Virus record (IMG/VR): IMGVR_UViG_3300012206_000007
Coordinates: 1 to 64,000 of that record
Reading direction: 5' to 3' (one strand)
Length of the DNA stretch: 64,000 bases
Source of the DNA: a virus
Part shown: positions 47,703-56,637 of the stretch, one piece after another
Layout: every line of letters starts with the position of its first letter
How positions within the stretch are numbered: the stretch's first letter is position 1
Position numbers and translations under genes: made by a program
The notes under the pieces: model-generated
What the model saw: the letters and a program-made list of their open reading frames with translations, nothing else
Database searches by the model: none
What the model was told of the DNA's origin: nothing

Positions 47703-48869
47703 ATGACGAAGACGCCTCTCCTCCTCGTCGGCGATGGCCCCGCCGAACCCACCGGTCTGGGTCGCATCTTGCGCGACCTCGGCACGCTCCTCGTCCAGAG
47801 TGACCTCCCGATCGACCTCGCCTCGGTCGGCGGGCCCGTCCCGCCCGTCTGGCGCGCGTGGCCGCACTACCCACTCGACGAGCGCCTGCACCGCGGCGAG
47901 GACTGGGGCGCAAGCTACGTCGAGCAGCTCTGGGCCAGCCACTTCGGCAGCCGCCCCGGCATCCTCTGGGTCATCTGGGACCCGAGTCGCTTGGTCTACT
48001 ACCAGCACCTACAGGCCCCAGTCGTGAAGTGGGCCTATCCGGCGATTGATGCCGCCAACGGCGTGGGGACCATCGGCGGGCCAGCAGGTGAGGCACTCGC
48101 CTCGTGGGACCGCGTCATCGCCTATGGCCGGTGGGCGAGCCAGATCATCAAGACGGTGCGGACTGAAGCCGTGCCCTACCTGCCGCACGGCCTCCACAGT
48201 GAGACCTATGATCCGGCGGCGAACTATCTGTACCAGTCAGGGTGGGCGCACGACCAGCTCGGTCCCCACTGCAAAGGGAGCGACCTCGTCGTCGGCTGCG
48301 TCGCGACCAACCAGGCGCGCAAAGACCTCGGCCTCTACTTCCAGACGCTGGGCAAACTGAAGGACCGTGGCCTCCCCGTCTACGGCTGGCTCCACACCGA
48401 CACACTGGTCAAGGCGTGGGCGATTCCGCAACTGGTCGAGGACTGCGGCCTCGCGAAGCGGGTGACGGTCTCAACGCGCGCCTACACCGATGCCGAACTC
48501 GCCGCCTTGTATCGCGCGTGCGACGTGACGATTGCTCCTGGGCTCGGCGAAGGGTTCGCGTACCCCATCGCCGAATCGTTGGCGAGTGGCACGCTGGTCG
48601 TGCACGGCGACTACGCCGGCGGACGCGAACTCGTGCCGAAGCGCGAGTGGCGCTTCCCGGTGCGGGAGCTGCGACTGGAGGGCCTCTACGCCGTCCAGCG
48701 GCCGGTGTTCCGGGCCGAGGATGTCGCCAATGCGGTCGAGCGGGCGCTCGCGTGGCGCGACGCGGTGGGGCGGGAGACGGCGTCGTCGTATTGCACAGGC
48801 GCTGTCGCCCATCTCGACTGGCAGGCGCTGGCGGGGCGCTGGCTTGCCTGGGTGAAGGCGGGGCTGTGA
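47703..48869 (+). CDS. GT4-type glycosyltransferase
   Basis: 388 residues. The N-terminal Rossmann half starts LLLVGDGPAEPTGLGRILRD; the C-terminal half contains DLVVGCVATNQARKDLGLYF, VTVSTRAYTDAELAALYRAC, the donor-binding VTIAPGLGEGFAYPIAESLA (E-x7-E motif) and GTLVVHGDYAGG, the standard order of GT-B family 4 enzymes. It would transfer a sugar from an NDP-sugar; acceptor unknown. First of five glycosyltransferase-like genes in the rightward arm. Confidence 0.82.
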   Translation: MTKTPLLLVGDGPAEPTGLGRILRDLGTLLVQSDLPIDLASVGGPVPPVWRAWPHYPLDERLHRGEDWGASYVEQLWASHFGSRPGILWVIWDPSRLVYYQHLQAPVVKWAYPAIDAANGVGTIGGPAGEALASWDRVIAYGRWASQIIKTVRTEAVPYLPHGLHSETYDPAANYLYQSGWAHDQLGPHCKGSDLVVGCVATNQARKDLGLYFQTLGKLKDRGLPVYGWLHTDTLVKAWAIPQLVEDCGLAKRVTVSTRAYTDAELAALYRACDVTIAPGLGEGFAYPIAESLASGTLVVHGDYAGGRELVPKREWRFPVRELRLEGLYAVQRPVFRAEDVANAVERALAWRDAVGRETASSYCTGAVAHLDWQALAGRWLAWVKAGL

Positions 48870-49291
48870 TGGCGTTCCATGTGCCCGAAGCCTCACGTGT
48901 GACCGACCATCCGGTCCTAGGGTCCACAGCGGACGCGGGGAATAACGGCGCCTTCGTCCTCGCCTCCCCAGAGCCGGGATGGCGCCTCATGCTGATCTGC
49001 AGCGATAGCGGGGAGGTGCCTGGCCTCCCCGCGTGGGAGCACGTCAGCGTCCACGCTGTGCGCGGTGGCACAGGGTCTCGTCTGCAGCAGCGCACGCCCT
49101 CGTGGAAGGAGATGGCCTTCGTCAAAGACCTCTGCTGGGACGACGACGATGTCGTCATGCAGCTCCACCCACGGAAGGCCGATTACGTCAACGACCATCC
49201 GCACACGCTGCATTTATGGCGCCCGATCGACCGGGAGATTCCTACGCCGCCTACGATCTTCATCGGGGTGGGACGGAAGGCGCCGCTGTGA
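48869..49291 (+). CDS. Conserved phage protein (DUF7694-like)
   Basis: 140 residues from ATG 48869 (TGATG). WRLMLICSDSGEVPGLPAWE, HVSVHAVRG and SWKEMAFVKDLCWDDDDVVM, QLHPRKADYVNDHPHTLHLW form a highly recurrent phage protein of unknown function, often beside DNA-metabolism or modification genes. Confidence 0.72.
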   Translation: MAFHVPEASRVTDHPVLGSTADAGNNGAFVLASPEPGWRLMLICSDSGEVPGLPAWEHVSVHAVRGGTGSRLQQRTPSWKEMAFVKDLCWDDDDVVMQLHPRKADYVNDHPHTLHLWRPIDREIPTPPTIFIGVGRKAPL

Positions 49292-49560
49292 CGAACGAGA
49301 AGGCGCAGGCCCACACGACCAGCCGCATCTACGTCGTGCAGCCCGTCGAGGGTCCGTCCTTCCTCCTCGTCGAGGTCAGTATCGACTGCCCCGTGTGCGG
49401 CCAGCAGACGCTTCAGCTCGCGGGGCACCACCTGCGGCTGGTGCGCGATGTCATCCTCGAGGCGATGGACCGCCACCCCGAGCTGACATGCAGCGGGGAG
49501 TCGCAGATCGTGGAGCGATGGGAACTGAAGGGAGTCGGCAATGACCCGACCACGAGCTAA
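49288..49560 (+). CDS. Small protein with one CxxC pair
   Basis: 90 residues from GTG 49288 (GTGA overlap). TTSRIYVVQPVEGPSFLLVE, CPVCGQQTLQLAGHHLRLV, then a helical end. Function unknown. Confidence 0.58.
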   Translation: MTNEKAQAHTTSRIYVVQPVEGPSFLLVEVSIDCPVCGQQTLQLAGHHLRLVRDVILEAMDRHPELTCSGESQIVERWELKGVGNDPTTS

Positions 49561-49747
49561 GCCGGTGCAGCGATTGCCCGCGACGTGCGTGTGGACCGCC
49601 GATGACGAGGGCACCTGGGAGACGGCCTGCGGGGAACGCTTCATCTTCACGACCGGCGGGCCCATTGAGAATCGCGCGAGTTTTTGCCCCTATTGTGGTC
49701 GGGGGATTCGGACGGCTGCGGTCCTCCGGGAAGGCAGGCGGCTATGA
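49541..49747 (+). CDS. Conserved small zinc-binding phage protein
   Basis: 68 residues. The pattern W-x-x-D-D-x-G-x-W-E-T-x-C-G, then an aromatic FIFTTGGP and FCPYCGRGI at the end is one of the commonest small phage zinc proteins. It overlaps the previous gene by 20 bases. Confidence 0.7.
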   Translation: MTRPRAKPVQRLPATCVWTADDEGTWETACGERFIFTTGGPIENRASFCPYCGRGIRTAAVLREGRRL

Positions 49748-49980
49748 CTCGAGCACGAGTTGAGAGCGAAGCGGGAGAGCGGCTGATGCTCATGCTGACG
49801 CCTGCTGAAGCCAAGCACCTCATCGCGATCATCACGTTCGCGGAGGGGGCAGCCCTCGCCTATCCCACGGGCCTGTCGGAGGCGGTCACGTATCTCCTGC
49901 CGCTACGCCGCCGCCTGCTGGAAGCCTATCAGCCGCACTGGGCGCACGACCTCGCCAAGACGCTGGAGGAGGAAGGATGA
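49744..49980 (+). CDS. Small helical protein
   Basis: 78 residues from ATG 49744. LMLMLTPAEAKHLIAIITFA and YLLPLRRRLLEAYQPHWAHD; all helical, overlaps both neighbours by four bases. Family unknown. Confidence 0.58.
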   Translation: MTRARVESEAGERLMLMLTPAEAKHLIAIITFAEGAALAYPTGLSEAVTYLLPLRRRLLEAYQPHWAHDLAKTLEEEG

Positions 49981-50831
49981 CGCTCGCCATCGTGACGGCC
50001 TCGACCAATGTGGAGCGGGCGCGGCCCTGCCTCGAAAGCTGGGTCCGTTGCGCGACGACGCCACCGCCGATCTTCATCGTCCTCAACGGCTGCGCGAATG
50101 TGTCGAAGGTCGAAGTCGCGGGTGTGCAAGCGGCGTGGATTCACCGCGACGCCTACCTCGGCACCGTCCCCGCATTCCGGCGTGGTATCGATCTTGCGCT
50201 GGCGTCTGGCGACTTCGGGATTCTGGCAGCCCTGCATGACGACTTCGAGATCAAGGAGCCGGGCTGGGACGAGAAGGTCCTGCGCTACTTCGCCCGGAAT
50301 CCTGCCATGGGCCTCGCCGGCTTCGGCGGCGCCACAGGCCTCGGCGATCTCGACCTCTATGAGAAGCCCTATGACCCCATGAGCCTCGCGCGCGTGGGCT
50401 TCCGGAGCGACTTGGAAGACGCCGAGGCGCATGGGATGCGGAGCCTCCTCGCGGAGAAGGTCGCCGTGCTTGACGGCTTCAGTCAGTGCGGTCGGCGGGA
50501 GTTCTGGGAAGGCTATCCTGCGCCGAGCACACCGCACGATCAGCGATTCGAGCACTCGCCCTATGCACGTCCGTGGACTGTGCTGGAGGGCTTGGGGATC
50601 CACCATCATGCTTACGACGCCGGTCTTGGAGCACTCGCCGCACGTTACGGGTGGGAATGCTGGTATTTACCCCTGAGATGTCGCCACTACGGTGGCCAGA
50701 CAGCAGTCGGCGATGTCGGCTACCAAGCATGGGCGAAGACGCAAGATGTCAACGGCGACCAAGGCTTCTGGCAGCGCGCCCACGCTGCGATTTACGAGGC
50801 GTTCCGAGATCAACTTCCACTGCGTACCTGA
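49977..50831 (+). CDS. GT2-type glycosyltransferase
   Basis: 284 residues. LAIVTASTNVERARPCLESW and PIFIVLNGC form the start of a GT-A fold; FGILAALHDDFEIKEPGWDE carries the metal-binding DD (DxD-like) after strand 4; SQCGRREFWEGYPAPSTPHD resembles the acceptor loop, and CWYLPLRCRHYGGQTA the C-terminal beta end with a conserved H. Donor and acceptor unknown. Confidence 0.75.
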   Translation: MTLAIVTASTNVERARPCLESWVRCATTPPPIFIVLNGCANVSKVEVAGVQAAWIHRDAYLGTVPAFRRGIDLALASGDFGILAALHDDFEIKEPGWDEKVLRYFARNPAMGLAGFGGATGLGDLDLYEKPYDPMSLARVGFRSDLEDAEAHGMRSLLAEKVAVLDGFSQCGRREFWEGYPAPSTPHDQRFEHSPYARPWTVLEGLGIHHHAYDAGLGALAARYGWECWYLPLRCRHYGGQTAVGDVGYQAWAKTQDVNGDQGFWQRAHAAIYEAFRDQLPLRT

Positions 50832-50832
50832 G

Positions 50833-52326
50833 ATGAAGCACGCCTTCGGTGTCACGTCGGACTTGCAGCTCCCGTTTCCAACGGAGGCGGAGCCAGAGGT
50901 GTCGGATGGCGTGGGTCGGCGGGTGGCTGGTGCTCCTTGTGCTGCTGTGGGTGTGCGGACCGAAGCCCCTGCGCCCGAACTGGCACCGCCCGCCGAAGCC
51001 ACCACCGAGGAAGAAGCCCTCTGGCCCGATCCCGCGCCGCCCTACACCTACCTCGCAGGACCGGCTGGCAGTGGGAAGACCTTCGCCGTGAAAGCGTGGC
51101 AGGAGCGCGTCGGCGGCATCGAACTCTGCGCAACGACCGGTATTTCAGCGATCAACTGTGGCGGCACGACTATCCATGCACTGGCGGGGTACTTTGATAC
51201 GAAGAGCCTGCAGGAGAGCTACACCAACGGCTTCCTCACGGCGCGCCTCGGCAGGCTCTGGCGCGCCGGGATCCGCCGCCTCGTGCTCGACGAAGTCTCC
51301 ATGCTCGACGCCGACCAACTGACCTACATCGTGCGGGCGATTGAAGAAGTGAACGGACGCGGCTATGTGCTCGACGGCTGGACGCAGGAGGACGACGAAG
51401 AGCCGCCCGCGCTGGGCCTGACGCTCGTCGGCGATTTTGCCCAGCTCCCTCCCGTGAAAGCGCCCTTTGCGTTCGAGTCCCCCGAGTGGCTGCGCTTCGC
51501 CGAGCACACGAAGACCCTCATACGTATCCACCGCCAAGCCGACGCGCCCTTCATTGAAGCCCTCCGCCAGGCACGCCTCGGCAACGGCCGCGCGGTCGTC
51601 GACGCCTTCCGCAGCCAGCTCCACGCCGAGACTGACGACACCTTCGACGGCCCGACCCTCTTCGCGAAGAACGACGCCGTCGACCGCTACAACTGGATCC
51701 GCCTCGGGCGCGTGAAGGGGAAGGACCTGCTCTACGAGTCGGCGCGCGAGGGAAAGCAGCGCAGCGAGTGGGGCGACCCCAAGAAGCTGCCCGCCTCGTG
51801 GGGCATCCCGCTCCGCCTCCACCTCAAGATCGGCACGCTGGTGATGGTGCTCGCCAATAAGCGCGTCGAGGGCGAGCCACCGCAGCCCTTCGTCTATGTC
51901 AATGGTGACCTCGGCGAAGTCGTTGATGGTGATGCGACCGCGTGCTCCATCAAACTGCAGCGCACCGGCGCCGTCGTGAAGGTGCTCTATGTGAAGCGTA
52001 CCGTGCTGCAGCCCTGCGACGGCGCCCGTCGCAAGGAGCTCCGCGCCCTCGGGCAGGCAGATCGCATCGAAGGGAAGTTCGAGATCGTCGGCTGGGTGCA
52101 GTACATGCCGTTGCGCATTGCCTACGCCTCAACCGTCCATAAGTCGCAGGGCCTCTCGCTCGATCAGGTGCAGATCAATTGTCGCGACGCGTTCTTTTGT
52201 ACGCCGGCGATGTTGTATGTCGGCTTGTCGCGGTGCCGCACGCAGGAAGGACTTCGCTTAGTAGGTTCCGAAGCTGCTCTCTTGGAACGCTGCGTCGCTG
52301 ACCCGAGGCTCCGCGCATGGCTCTAG
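50833..52326 (+). CDS. Pif1/RecD-like SF1 helicase
   Basis: 497 residues from ATG 50833. Motif I AGPAGSGKTF (near 76), Ia TTGISAINCGGTTIHALAG, II RLVLDEVSMLDADQ (near 151), III LVGDFAQLPPVKAP (near 200), IV RIHRQ, V YASTVHKSQGLSLDQ (near 432), VI YVGLSRCRT. All SF1B helicase motifs are in order. The first 75 residues are Pro/Ala-rich and disordered. It would unwind DNA 5'-3' in replication or recombination. Confidence 0.9.
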   Translation: MKHAFGVTSDLQLPFPTEAEPEVSDGVGRRVAGAPCAAVGVRTEAPAPELAPPAEATTEEEALWPDPAPPYTYLAGPAGSGKTFAVKAWQERVGGIELCATTGISAINCGGTTIHALAGYFDTKSLQESYTNGFLTARLGRLWRAGIRRLVLDEVSMLDADQLTYIVRAIEEVNGRGYVLDGWTQEDDEEPPALGLTLVGDFAQLPPVKAPFAFESPEWLRFAEHTKTLIRIHRQADAPFIEALRQARLGNGRAVVDAFRSQLHAETDDTFDGPTLFAKNDAVDRYNWIRLGRVKGKDLLYESAREGKQRSEWGDPKKLPASWGIPLRLHLKIGTLVMVLANKRVEGEPPQPFVYVNGDLGEVVDGDATACSIKLQRTGAVVKVLYVKRTVLQPCDGARRKELRALGQADRIEGKFEIVGWVQYMPLRIAYASTVHKSQGLSLDQVQINCRDAFFCTPAMLYVGLSRCRTQEGLRLVGSEAALLERCVADPRLRAWL

Positions 52327-52565
52327 ATGAGGCCTGGCCTTGGATGACCATCTCAGATGACCCCGACTGGAACACGGTCGAGGCGATGATCTGCTACGGC
52401 GGGGGCTTTGTCGCGGCTCTTGGCCAGCTCTATCGCCGGGCCGACCCGCAGAACCAGGCGCGGCTCAAAGGCGCCTTCCCCGAATACTGGCGCAGCTACA
52501 CCGAGATCGCCCGGCAGCAGCAGGCCGCCCAAGCGGAAGAGACCAAGCGGAAGGGCACGCTGTGA
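52317..52565 (+). CDS. Hypothetical small protein
   Basis: 82 residues. WPWMTISDDPDWNTVEAMIC, YGGGFVAALGQLYRRADPQN and a helical Gln/Lys-rich end. Overlaps the helicase stop by ten bases. No family. Confidence 0.58.
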   Translation: MALDEAWPWMTISDDPDWNTVEAMICYGGGFVAALGQLYRRADPQNQARLKGAFPEYWRSYTEIARQQQAAQAEETKRKGTL

Positions 52566-53209
52566 CACCGATCCTGGTGCCTGGGACGGGCAGTTGGGCC
52601 GACGACAATCGCGTCGACTGGTATTGCCCCGGCTCGCCCTTCGTTGACTTCCTCGGCCGGCAGCATCTCGCCCCGGCCTTCGGGCGCCGCTACGACCTCG
52701 GCTACGACATCGGTCTGGCACCCTTCATCTGGTCGACGGACCTCGCGGGCGTGCCGATTCTCAGCCGCCTTGCGACGTGGGCGGCCGGTGGCGCGGCGCT
52801 CGCCTACTTTGTGGAAGCGACCGCGAACCTGCGGGGGAAGGACACCGCCGTCATCGCGCACAGCCACGGCTTGCAGCCCGTGCTCTACAGCTGCGCCGAG
52901 CAGAACCTCCGCGTGGCGCAGCTCATCTCGGTCGGCTCGCCCGTGCGCCACGACATGCTGGCCATTGCCAAGCGGGCCCGGCCACGCATCGGGTTCTGGC
53001 GGCACCTCCACTCGGACGCCTCCGACCGCTGGCAGTGGCTCGGCGAGCTGTTCGACAGTCACTTCAGCATCGTGCGCGCCCACCCCTTGGCCGATGAGAA
53101 CGTCGGCGTGCCCAAGGTGGGACATTCGGAGTTGCTGCGCGACGCAAGCCTGTTCCACCTGTGGGTGGATGAGGGGTGGTTGCAGCCCCTGCAACGGAGG
53201 CCCGCATGA
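52562..53209 (+). CDS. Alpha/beta-hydrolase, possible lipolytic lysis enzyme
   Basis: 215 residues from GTG 52562. ILVPGTGSWADDNRVDWYCP is the first strand and oxyanion region, VIAHSHGLQPVLYSC (near 97) holds the nucleophile elbow as H-S-H-G, and VGSPVRHDM plus later Asp/His (SDASDRW, PKVGHSELL) can complete a triad. It directly precedes a peptidoglycan hydrolase, like LysB esterases next to LysA in actinophages. The LysB comparison is by context, not a full motif match. Confidence 0.68.
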   Translation: MTPILVPGTGSWADDNRVDWYCPGSPFVDFLGRQHLAPAFGRRYDLGYDIGLAPFIWSTDLAGVPILSRLATWAAGGAALAYFVEATANLRGKDTAVIAHSHGLQPVLYSCAEQNLRVAQLISVGSPVRHDMLAIAKRARPRIGFWRHLHSDASDRWQWLGELFDSHFSIVRAHPLADENVGVPKVGHSELLRDASLFHLWVDEGWLQPLQRRPA

Positions 53210-53637
53210 GCCTCGCCCCACTCGATGTCATCGCGATCACCATTTGGGCTGAAGCGAGAAACCAGCCCGTCGAGGGTCGAATTGCCGTGGCAGCTGTCAT
53301 CCGTAACCGCGTGCGCGCCCACCATTGGGGTGCGACCTACGAGGCGGTGTGTCTCGCCCCCAAGCAGTTCTCCTGCTGGCAGGCGGTGGGGGGCACGGCG
53401 AATTACGAAGCGGTGCGGGCGCTCAAGGAACGCATTGAGCAGGGGCAGCGCCCCTCCGATGTTGTGCTGACCGAGTGCTACGCCATCGCGCAGGAGATTG
53501 TCTCGGGCCGACTCCAAGACAATACGAAAGGCGCGACGCATTACGTGGTGACGACGGTGCCCCCGCCGCTCTGGGCGGTGGACCACACGCCGGTGTGCGT
53601 CATCGGGGACCACGCGTTCTATGCGGGAGTGGCGTGA
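53206..53637 (+). CDS. SleB-type cell-wall hydrolase (endolysin)
   Basis: 143 residues from ATG 53206. ITIWAEARNQPVEGRIAVAA (catalytic Glu near residue 16), VIRNRVRAHHWGATYEAVC, PKQFSCWQAVGG and GATHYVVTTVPPPLW are the standard blocks of Hydrolase_2/SleB enzymes, here without signal peptide or binding domain. It probably degrades peptidoglycan for lysis. No adjacent holin was identified. Confidence 0.85.
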   Translation: MSLAPLDVIAITIWAEARNQPVEGRIAVAAVIRNRVRAHHWGATYEAVCLAPKQFSCWQAVGGTANYEAVRALKERIEQGQRPSDVVLTECYAIAQEIVSGRLQDNTKGATHYVVTTVPPPLWAVDHTPVCVIGDHAFYAGVA

Positions 53638-53951
53638 TGCGGCAGCCCATGATTCCTGAACGACTTGGCGATCTGCCGACACCGTCTGGTGTCTCGCGCC
53701 GGGCCTTCCTGCGCGCCCTCGTCGCGGCCCCTGCACTGGCCTCCTCGACGCTGGCCGTCGACTGGGAGCGCCTCCTGTGGACGCCCACGCCGATTATCCT
53801 GGTCCCGGCGATGCCCCAGCCTGCGTGGCTGGATGCGCTCGCCGAGGGGCAGTTCTCCCATATCGTGACCCGTCTGGCGCTGGCGGTAGGGGCGGAGGAC
53901 CCCAGCCGTCCCTTCACGGCGACGTGGATTCCGGTGACGGGCCATGAGTAG
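53637..53951 (+). CDS. Small protein with twin-arginine signal
   Basis: 104 residues from ATG 53637, overlapping the endolysin stop. SRRAFLRALVAAPALASSTL is a Tat-type signal (S-R-R-x-F-L followed by a hydrophobic stretch). The mature part, WERLLWTPTPIILVPAMPQP, is short. A Tat-targeted phage protein beside an endolysin may assist lysis or entry exclusion; this is inference. Confidence 0.65.
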   Translation: MRQPMIPERLGDLPTPSGVSRRAFLRALVAAPALASSTLAVDWERLLWTPTPIILVPAMPQPAWLDALAEGQFSHIVTRLALAVGAEDPSRPFTATWIPVTGHE

Positions 53952-54804
53952 GCTGCTGACGACCTTCCCGGGGCGCTTCGGGGACATCGGATGGGCCCTA
54001 CCGACCATTCGCGCCATTGCGGAGGCGAACGAGCCTGTCGACCTCGTCATTGGCGCCGAGTTCGCCTCGATTGTGCCGCTCCTCCAGCAGCAGCCCTACC
54101 TGCGCCACGTCTGGAGCGACCCTGCGTGGCACCTCGTGCCGCCAGATGAGTGGCGGGCGCCCTACGCCGGTAAGGAAGGTGTCGCCCCACCCGACCTGCC
54201 GGACGTGCCCTACGACCAGATCATCCACCTTGGGCACCGGAAGTGGCCCGATGAATCACTGCCCAAGCGGATCTACACGCAGCTCGGTGAGCAGTATCCC
54301 GGCCTGAAGAAGGCGCCGCTCGATCTCGACCGGCCGTGGATCGCCGTCATCCCCAAGCTCTGGACAGGGCCGTCGCTCGATGTGGCTGTCTGCTGGTCTG
54401 AAGAATGGATCGAGTTGAAGATGGGCACCGTCCTCGCGGTCGCAGAAGCCCTCCGGAGGAAACGCTTTACCCTCGTCGGCCCCGACCGTATGGGACGCCG
54501 CGCGGAGTGGGAGCATAGCTGGCTCCGTCTCGATAACACGCTGGCCTGGCCGAGCGACTGGATTCTCGCCACGTATGCGCTCTGTGAAGCGCGCGTGGTG
54601 CTGACCTGCTGCTCCGGCCTCTGGGTCCTCGCCAACGCCCTCAACAAGCCGGTCGTGCTCTACGAGCCGAGCGCCGCACGGCAGAACCCCGTCTTCTGGC
54701 TGGAACACCCGAGGAATCGGAAGGTGCTCGGTGGCGACGGCCTCCCGACCATCGATGCACGGGCGACAGCAGCAGCGATTGAGGCGGTGCTGAATGGCCA
54801 CTGA
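53944..54804 (+). CDS. GT9-like glycosyltransferase (heptosyltransferase type)
   Basis: 286 residues. FPGRFGDIGWALPTIRAIAE (nucleotide-fold start with the FGDxxxxxPTIR signature of GT9), VIGAEFASIVPLL, a C-terminal Rossmann half with VLTCCSGLWVLANALNKPVV (donor/acceptor region resembling S/TGxxHLAxALGxP) and VLYEPS. GT9 enzymes add heptose or similar sugars to LPS. Overlaps both neighbours. Confidence 0.78.
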   Translation: MSRLLTTFPGRFGDIGWALPTIRAIAEANEPVDLVIGAEFASIVPLLQQQPYLRHVWSDPAWHLVPPDEWRAPYAGKEGVAPPDLPDVPYDQIIHLGHRKWPDESLPKRIYTQLGEQYPGLKKAPLDLDRPWIAVIPKLWTGPSLDVAVCWSEEWIELKMGTVLAVAEALRRKRFTLVGPDRMGRRAEWEHSWLRLDNTLAWPSDWILATYALCEARVVLTCCSGLWVLANALNKPVVLYEPSAARQNPVFWLEHPRNRKVLGGDGLPTIDARATAAAIEAVLNGH

Positions 54805-55126
54805 TGCCGATCCGATTGACGACCTCGTGCTCCCGATCACGAAATCGGAACGACAGCGCCTCGTTCATGAAGCGGCGCAGCTTGGCATCAGCCTGCATAA
54901 CTACGTGCGATCCGCCTTGGGGTTACCGCTCTGGGCGACTGACCAACGCGGATCACAGGAGCGTGTCGCTCAGTGCATGTCGCTGATCGGCAAGACGTAT
55001 GGATACCTCGGGGGGATGCGGCGTGCCGAACGCTTGACCGCGAGACGACGGCGTGAAATTGCTCGACATGCAGCGCAGGTACGCTGGGCCAAGCATCAGC
55101 AGGAGGCGGTGCTCGATGGCCGCTGA
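54794..55126 (+). CDS. Small basic protein, ribbon-helix-helix-like start
   Basis: 110 residues. DDLVLPITKSERQRLVHEAA and QLGISLHNYVRSALGL form a strand and two helices like ribbon-helix-helix or toxin-antitoxin antitoxin domains, with a basic C-terminus (RRAERLTARRRREIARHAAQ) suited to DNA binding. Its start region (GAGGCGGTGCTGAATGGCC) matches those of 55116 and 55365. Confidence 0.6.
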   Translation: MATDADPIDDLVLPITKSERQRLVHEAAQLGISLHNYVRSALGLPLWATDQRGSQERVAQCMSLIGKTYGYLGGMRRAERLTARRRREIARHAAQVRWAKHQQEAVLDGR

Positions 55127-55349
55127 CGTGCGCTCAGGCGACCTCATCGTGGCGGAGATCAGTAAGAACTGGATCGACTCGACTGAAGTCGTCCCGACGC
55201 CGCCACTCTGCCAACTCTTCGAGCAGGTCATCGCGCGCAATCGCTCGCGCGGCTATCACCTGCACTCGTTCCAACTCCATCGCCTCATGGTGTCGTTGAA
55301 CCAGATGAACGAGACGATCATCGCAGTCTTCGAGTGGGACGGGCGATGA
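55116..55349 (+). CDS. Conserved small phage protein
   Basis: 77 residues from ATG 55116. LCQLFEQVIARNRSRGYHLH, SFQLHRLMVSLNQMNETIIA form a pattern frequent in phages of many hosts, (F/L)EQVIxxNRxxGYxLHSFQL...LNETIIAVFE. Function unknown. The start is embedded in GGAGGCGGTGCTCGATGGCC, identical to that of 55365. Confidence 0.72.
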   Translation: MAADVRSGDLIVAEISKNWIDSTEVVPTPPLCQLFEQVIARNRSRGYHLHSFQLHRLMVSLNQMNETIIAVFEWDGR

Positions 55350-55364
55350 AGGAGGCGGTGCTCG

Positions 55365-56144
55365 ATGGCCTTTGATCAACGGCGCATGTACGAGGCAATG
55401 TCGAACGCCTATGCGCCAGCACCCACGACGCCACCTGCTGAGGAAGTGGTCGAAACTCCCTTCGGCAAGTTTCTGGTCGACTCGCGCGACGTGATCGACG
55501 CCACCCTCGAGGCGGGCACCCTCTGGGACGGTCCCGGCTTCCTCCAGCCGCTCGCCGTCGAGTATGGCCGTCTCGGCGAGCGCGGCGTGACCATCCTCGA
55601 TGTCGGTGCACACCATGGCGCCTTCAGCGTCTGGCTCGCGCGGCAGGGCGCGTGGCGTGTGGTCGCGGTCGAGCCCGTGCCCCAGACGATGCAGCGGCTG
55701 AAGGCCAACCTGGACCTCAATCGCGAGGCGACGGCGTCCTGCGTCATCCCGATCGAGGTGGCGGCCTACGATGCCCGCCGCCTGCTCTGGGTGCCCCCTG
55801 TGGAGGCAGGCAACACCGGCGGCGTCGCGCTGCGGCCGGAGGGCGAGGTCGGTGCGCCCACCGTGGCGGCACGTCCGCTCGACGAGTACCGCTGGCTCTG
55901 CCCGCAGGTGAGCCTGATCAAAGTCGACGCCCAAGGCTGCGATGGGCGGGCGTTGCGCGGGGCGCAGGCCCTCATCGAGGTGCACCACCCGGCGATTGTC
56001 TTCGAGTGGGAGGCCGATCTCGCTGCCGCGCACGGCGACAGTCTCACGGGTCCCGCTGGCATCTGGGAGTGGCTCGTCGCGCGCGGCTATCATGTGCACG
56101 CGTGGCCGAGTCAGCCGAACAACTACGTCGCGCGCTGGCGGTGA
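55365..56144 (+). CDS. FkbM-type methyltransferase
   Basis: 259 residues. After ETPFGKFLVDSRDVIDATLE it has the SAM site VTILDVGAHHGAFSVWLARQ, WRVVAVEPVPQTMQRLKANL, and the conserved VSLIKVDAQGCDGRALRGAQ with IVFEWEAD near the end. These are the hallmark blocks of FkbM enzymes that O-methylate sugars or polyketide-linked groups. In a cluster with glycosyltransferases it most likely modifies a glycan. Confidence 0.82.
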   Translation: MAFDQRRMYEAMSNAYAPAPTTPPAEEVVETPFGKFLVDSRDVIDATLEAGTLWDGPGFLQPLAVEYGRLGERGVTILDVGAHHGAFSVWLARQGAWRVVAVEPVPQTMQRLKANLDLNREATASCVIPIEVAAYDARRLLWVPPVEAGNTGGVALRPEGEVGAPTVAARPLDEYRWLCPQVSLIKVDAQGCDGRALRGAQALIEVHHPAIVFEWEADLAAAHGDSLTGPAGIWEWLVARGYHVHAWPSQPNNYVARWR

Positions 56145-56151
56145 GGACGCG

Positions 56152-56637
56152 ATGCCTGTGGTCTGGCAGCAGGTGACGAAGTTCGATGGCCGGGCGTGCG
56201 CGCTGGCCGACCGGCACTACAGCCGCCGGAAGATTGGCGCACCGCAGTTCATGCCGCCTGGCGAGACGGTCATTCTGCTCACACCGGCTGCCGACGCGGT
56301 CTTCGGCTGGTGGCGTCCGCATCCGGCGTCGGGATTGAGGGCCATGAACGGGCGGGATGGCTGGACGTGCTCGATCTTCCGCAACGAAGGTGGGCAGCGG
56401 TCCTCTGCCCTGATCCTCGCCGCTGAGGAGAGGCTGGCACGACTTGGCGTCACCTGCGGTGTGGACGGCTTACTGACCTACATCTGGCGGGCGAAGGTGC
56501 GGAGCGTGAATCCCGGCTATTGCTTTAAGTGCGCAGGCTATCGACGGATCGGCGTGAGCGCCGATGGGCGGAAAGACTTGCTCCAGAAGGCGTGGGCATC
56601 TGTCGGACAGGCGGGCGGCGTGCATGGCCGCTGCTGA
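56152..56637 (+). CDS. GNAT-like conserved phage protein
   Basis: 161 residues from ATG 56152. RACALADRHYSRRKIGAPQF, MPPGETVILLTPAADAVFGW, WRPHPASGLRAMNGRDGWTC, SIFRNEGGQRSSALILAAEE, then VNPGYCFKCAGYRRIGVSAD. The central IFRNEG...SALILAAE resembles the acetyl-CoA region of phage GNAT-like proteins common in actinophages. Substrate unknown. Confidence 0.68.
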   Translation: MPVVWQQVTKFDGRACALADRHYSRRKIGAPQFMPPGETVILLTPAADAVFGWWRPHPASGLRAMNGRDGWTCSIFRNEGGQRSSALILAAEERLARLGVTCGVDGLLTYIWRAKVRSVNPGYCFKCAGYRRIGVSADGRKDLLQKAWASVGQAGGVHGRC

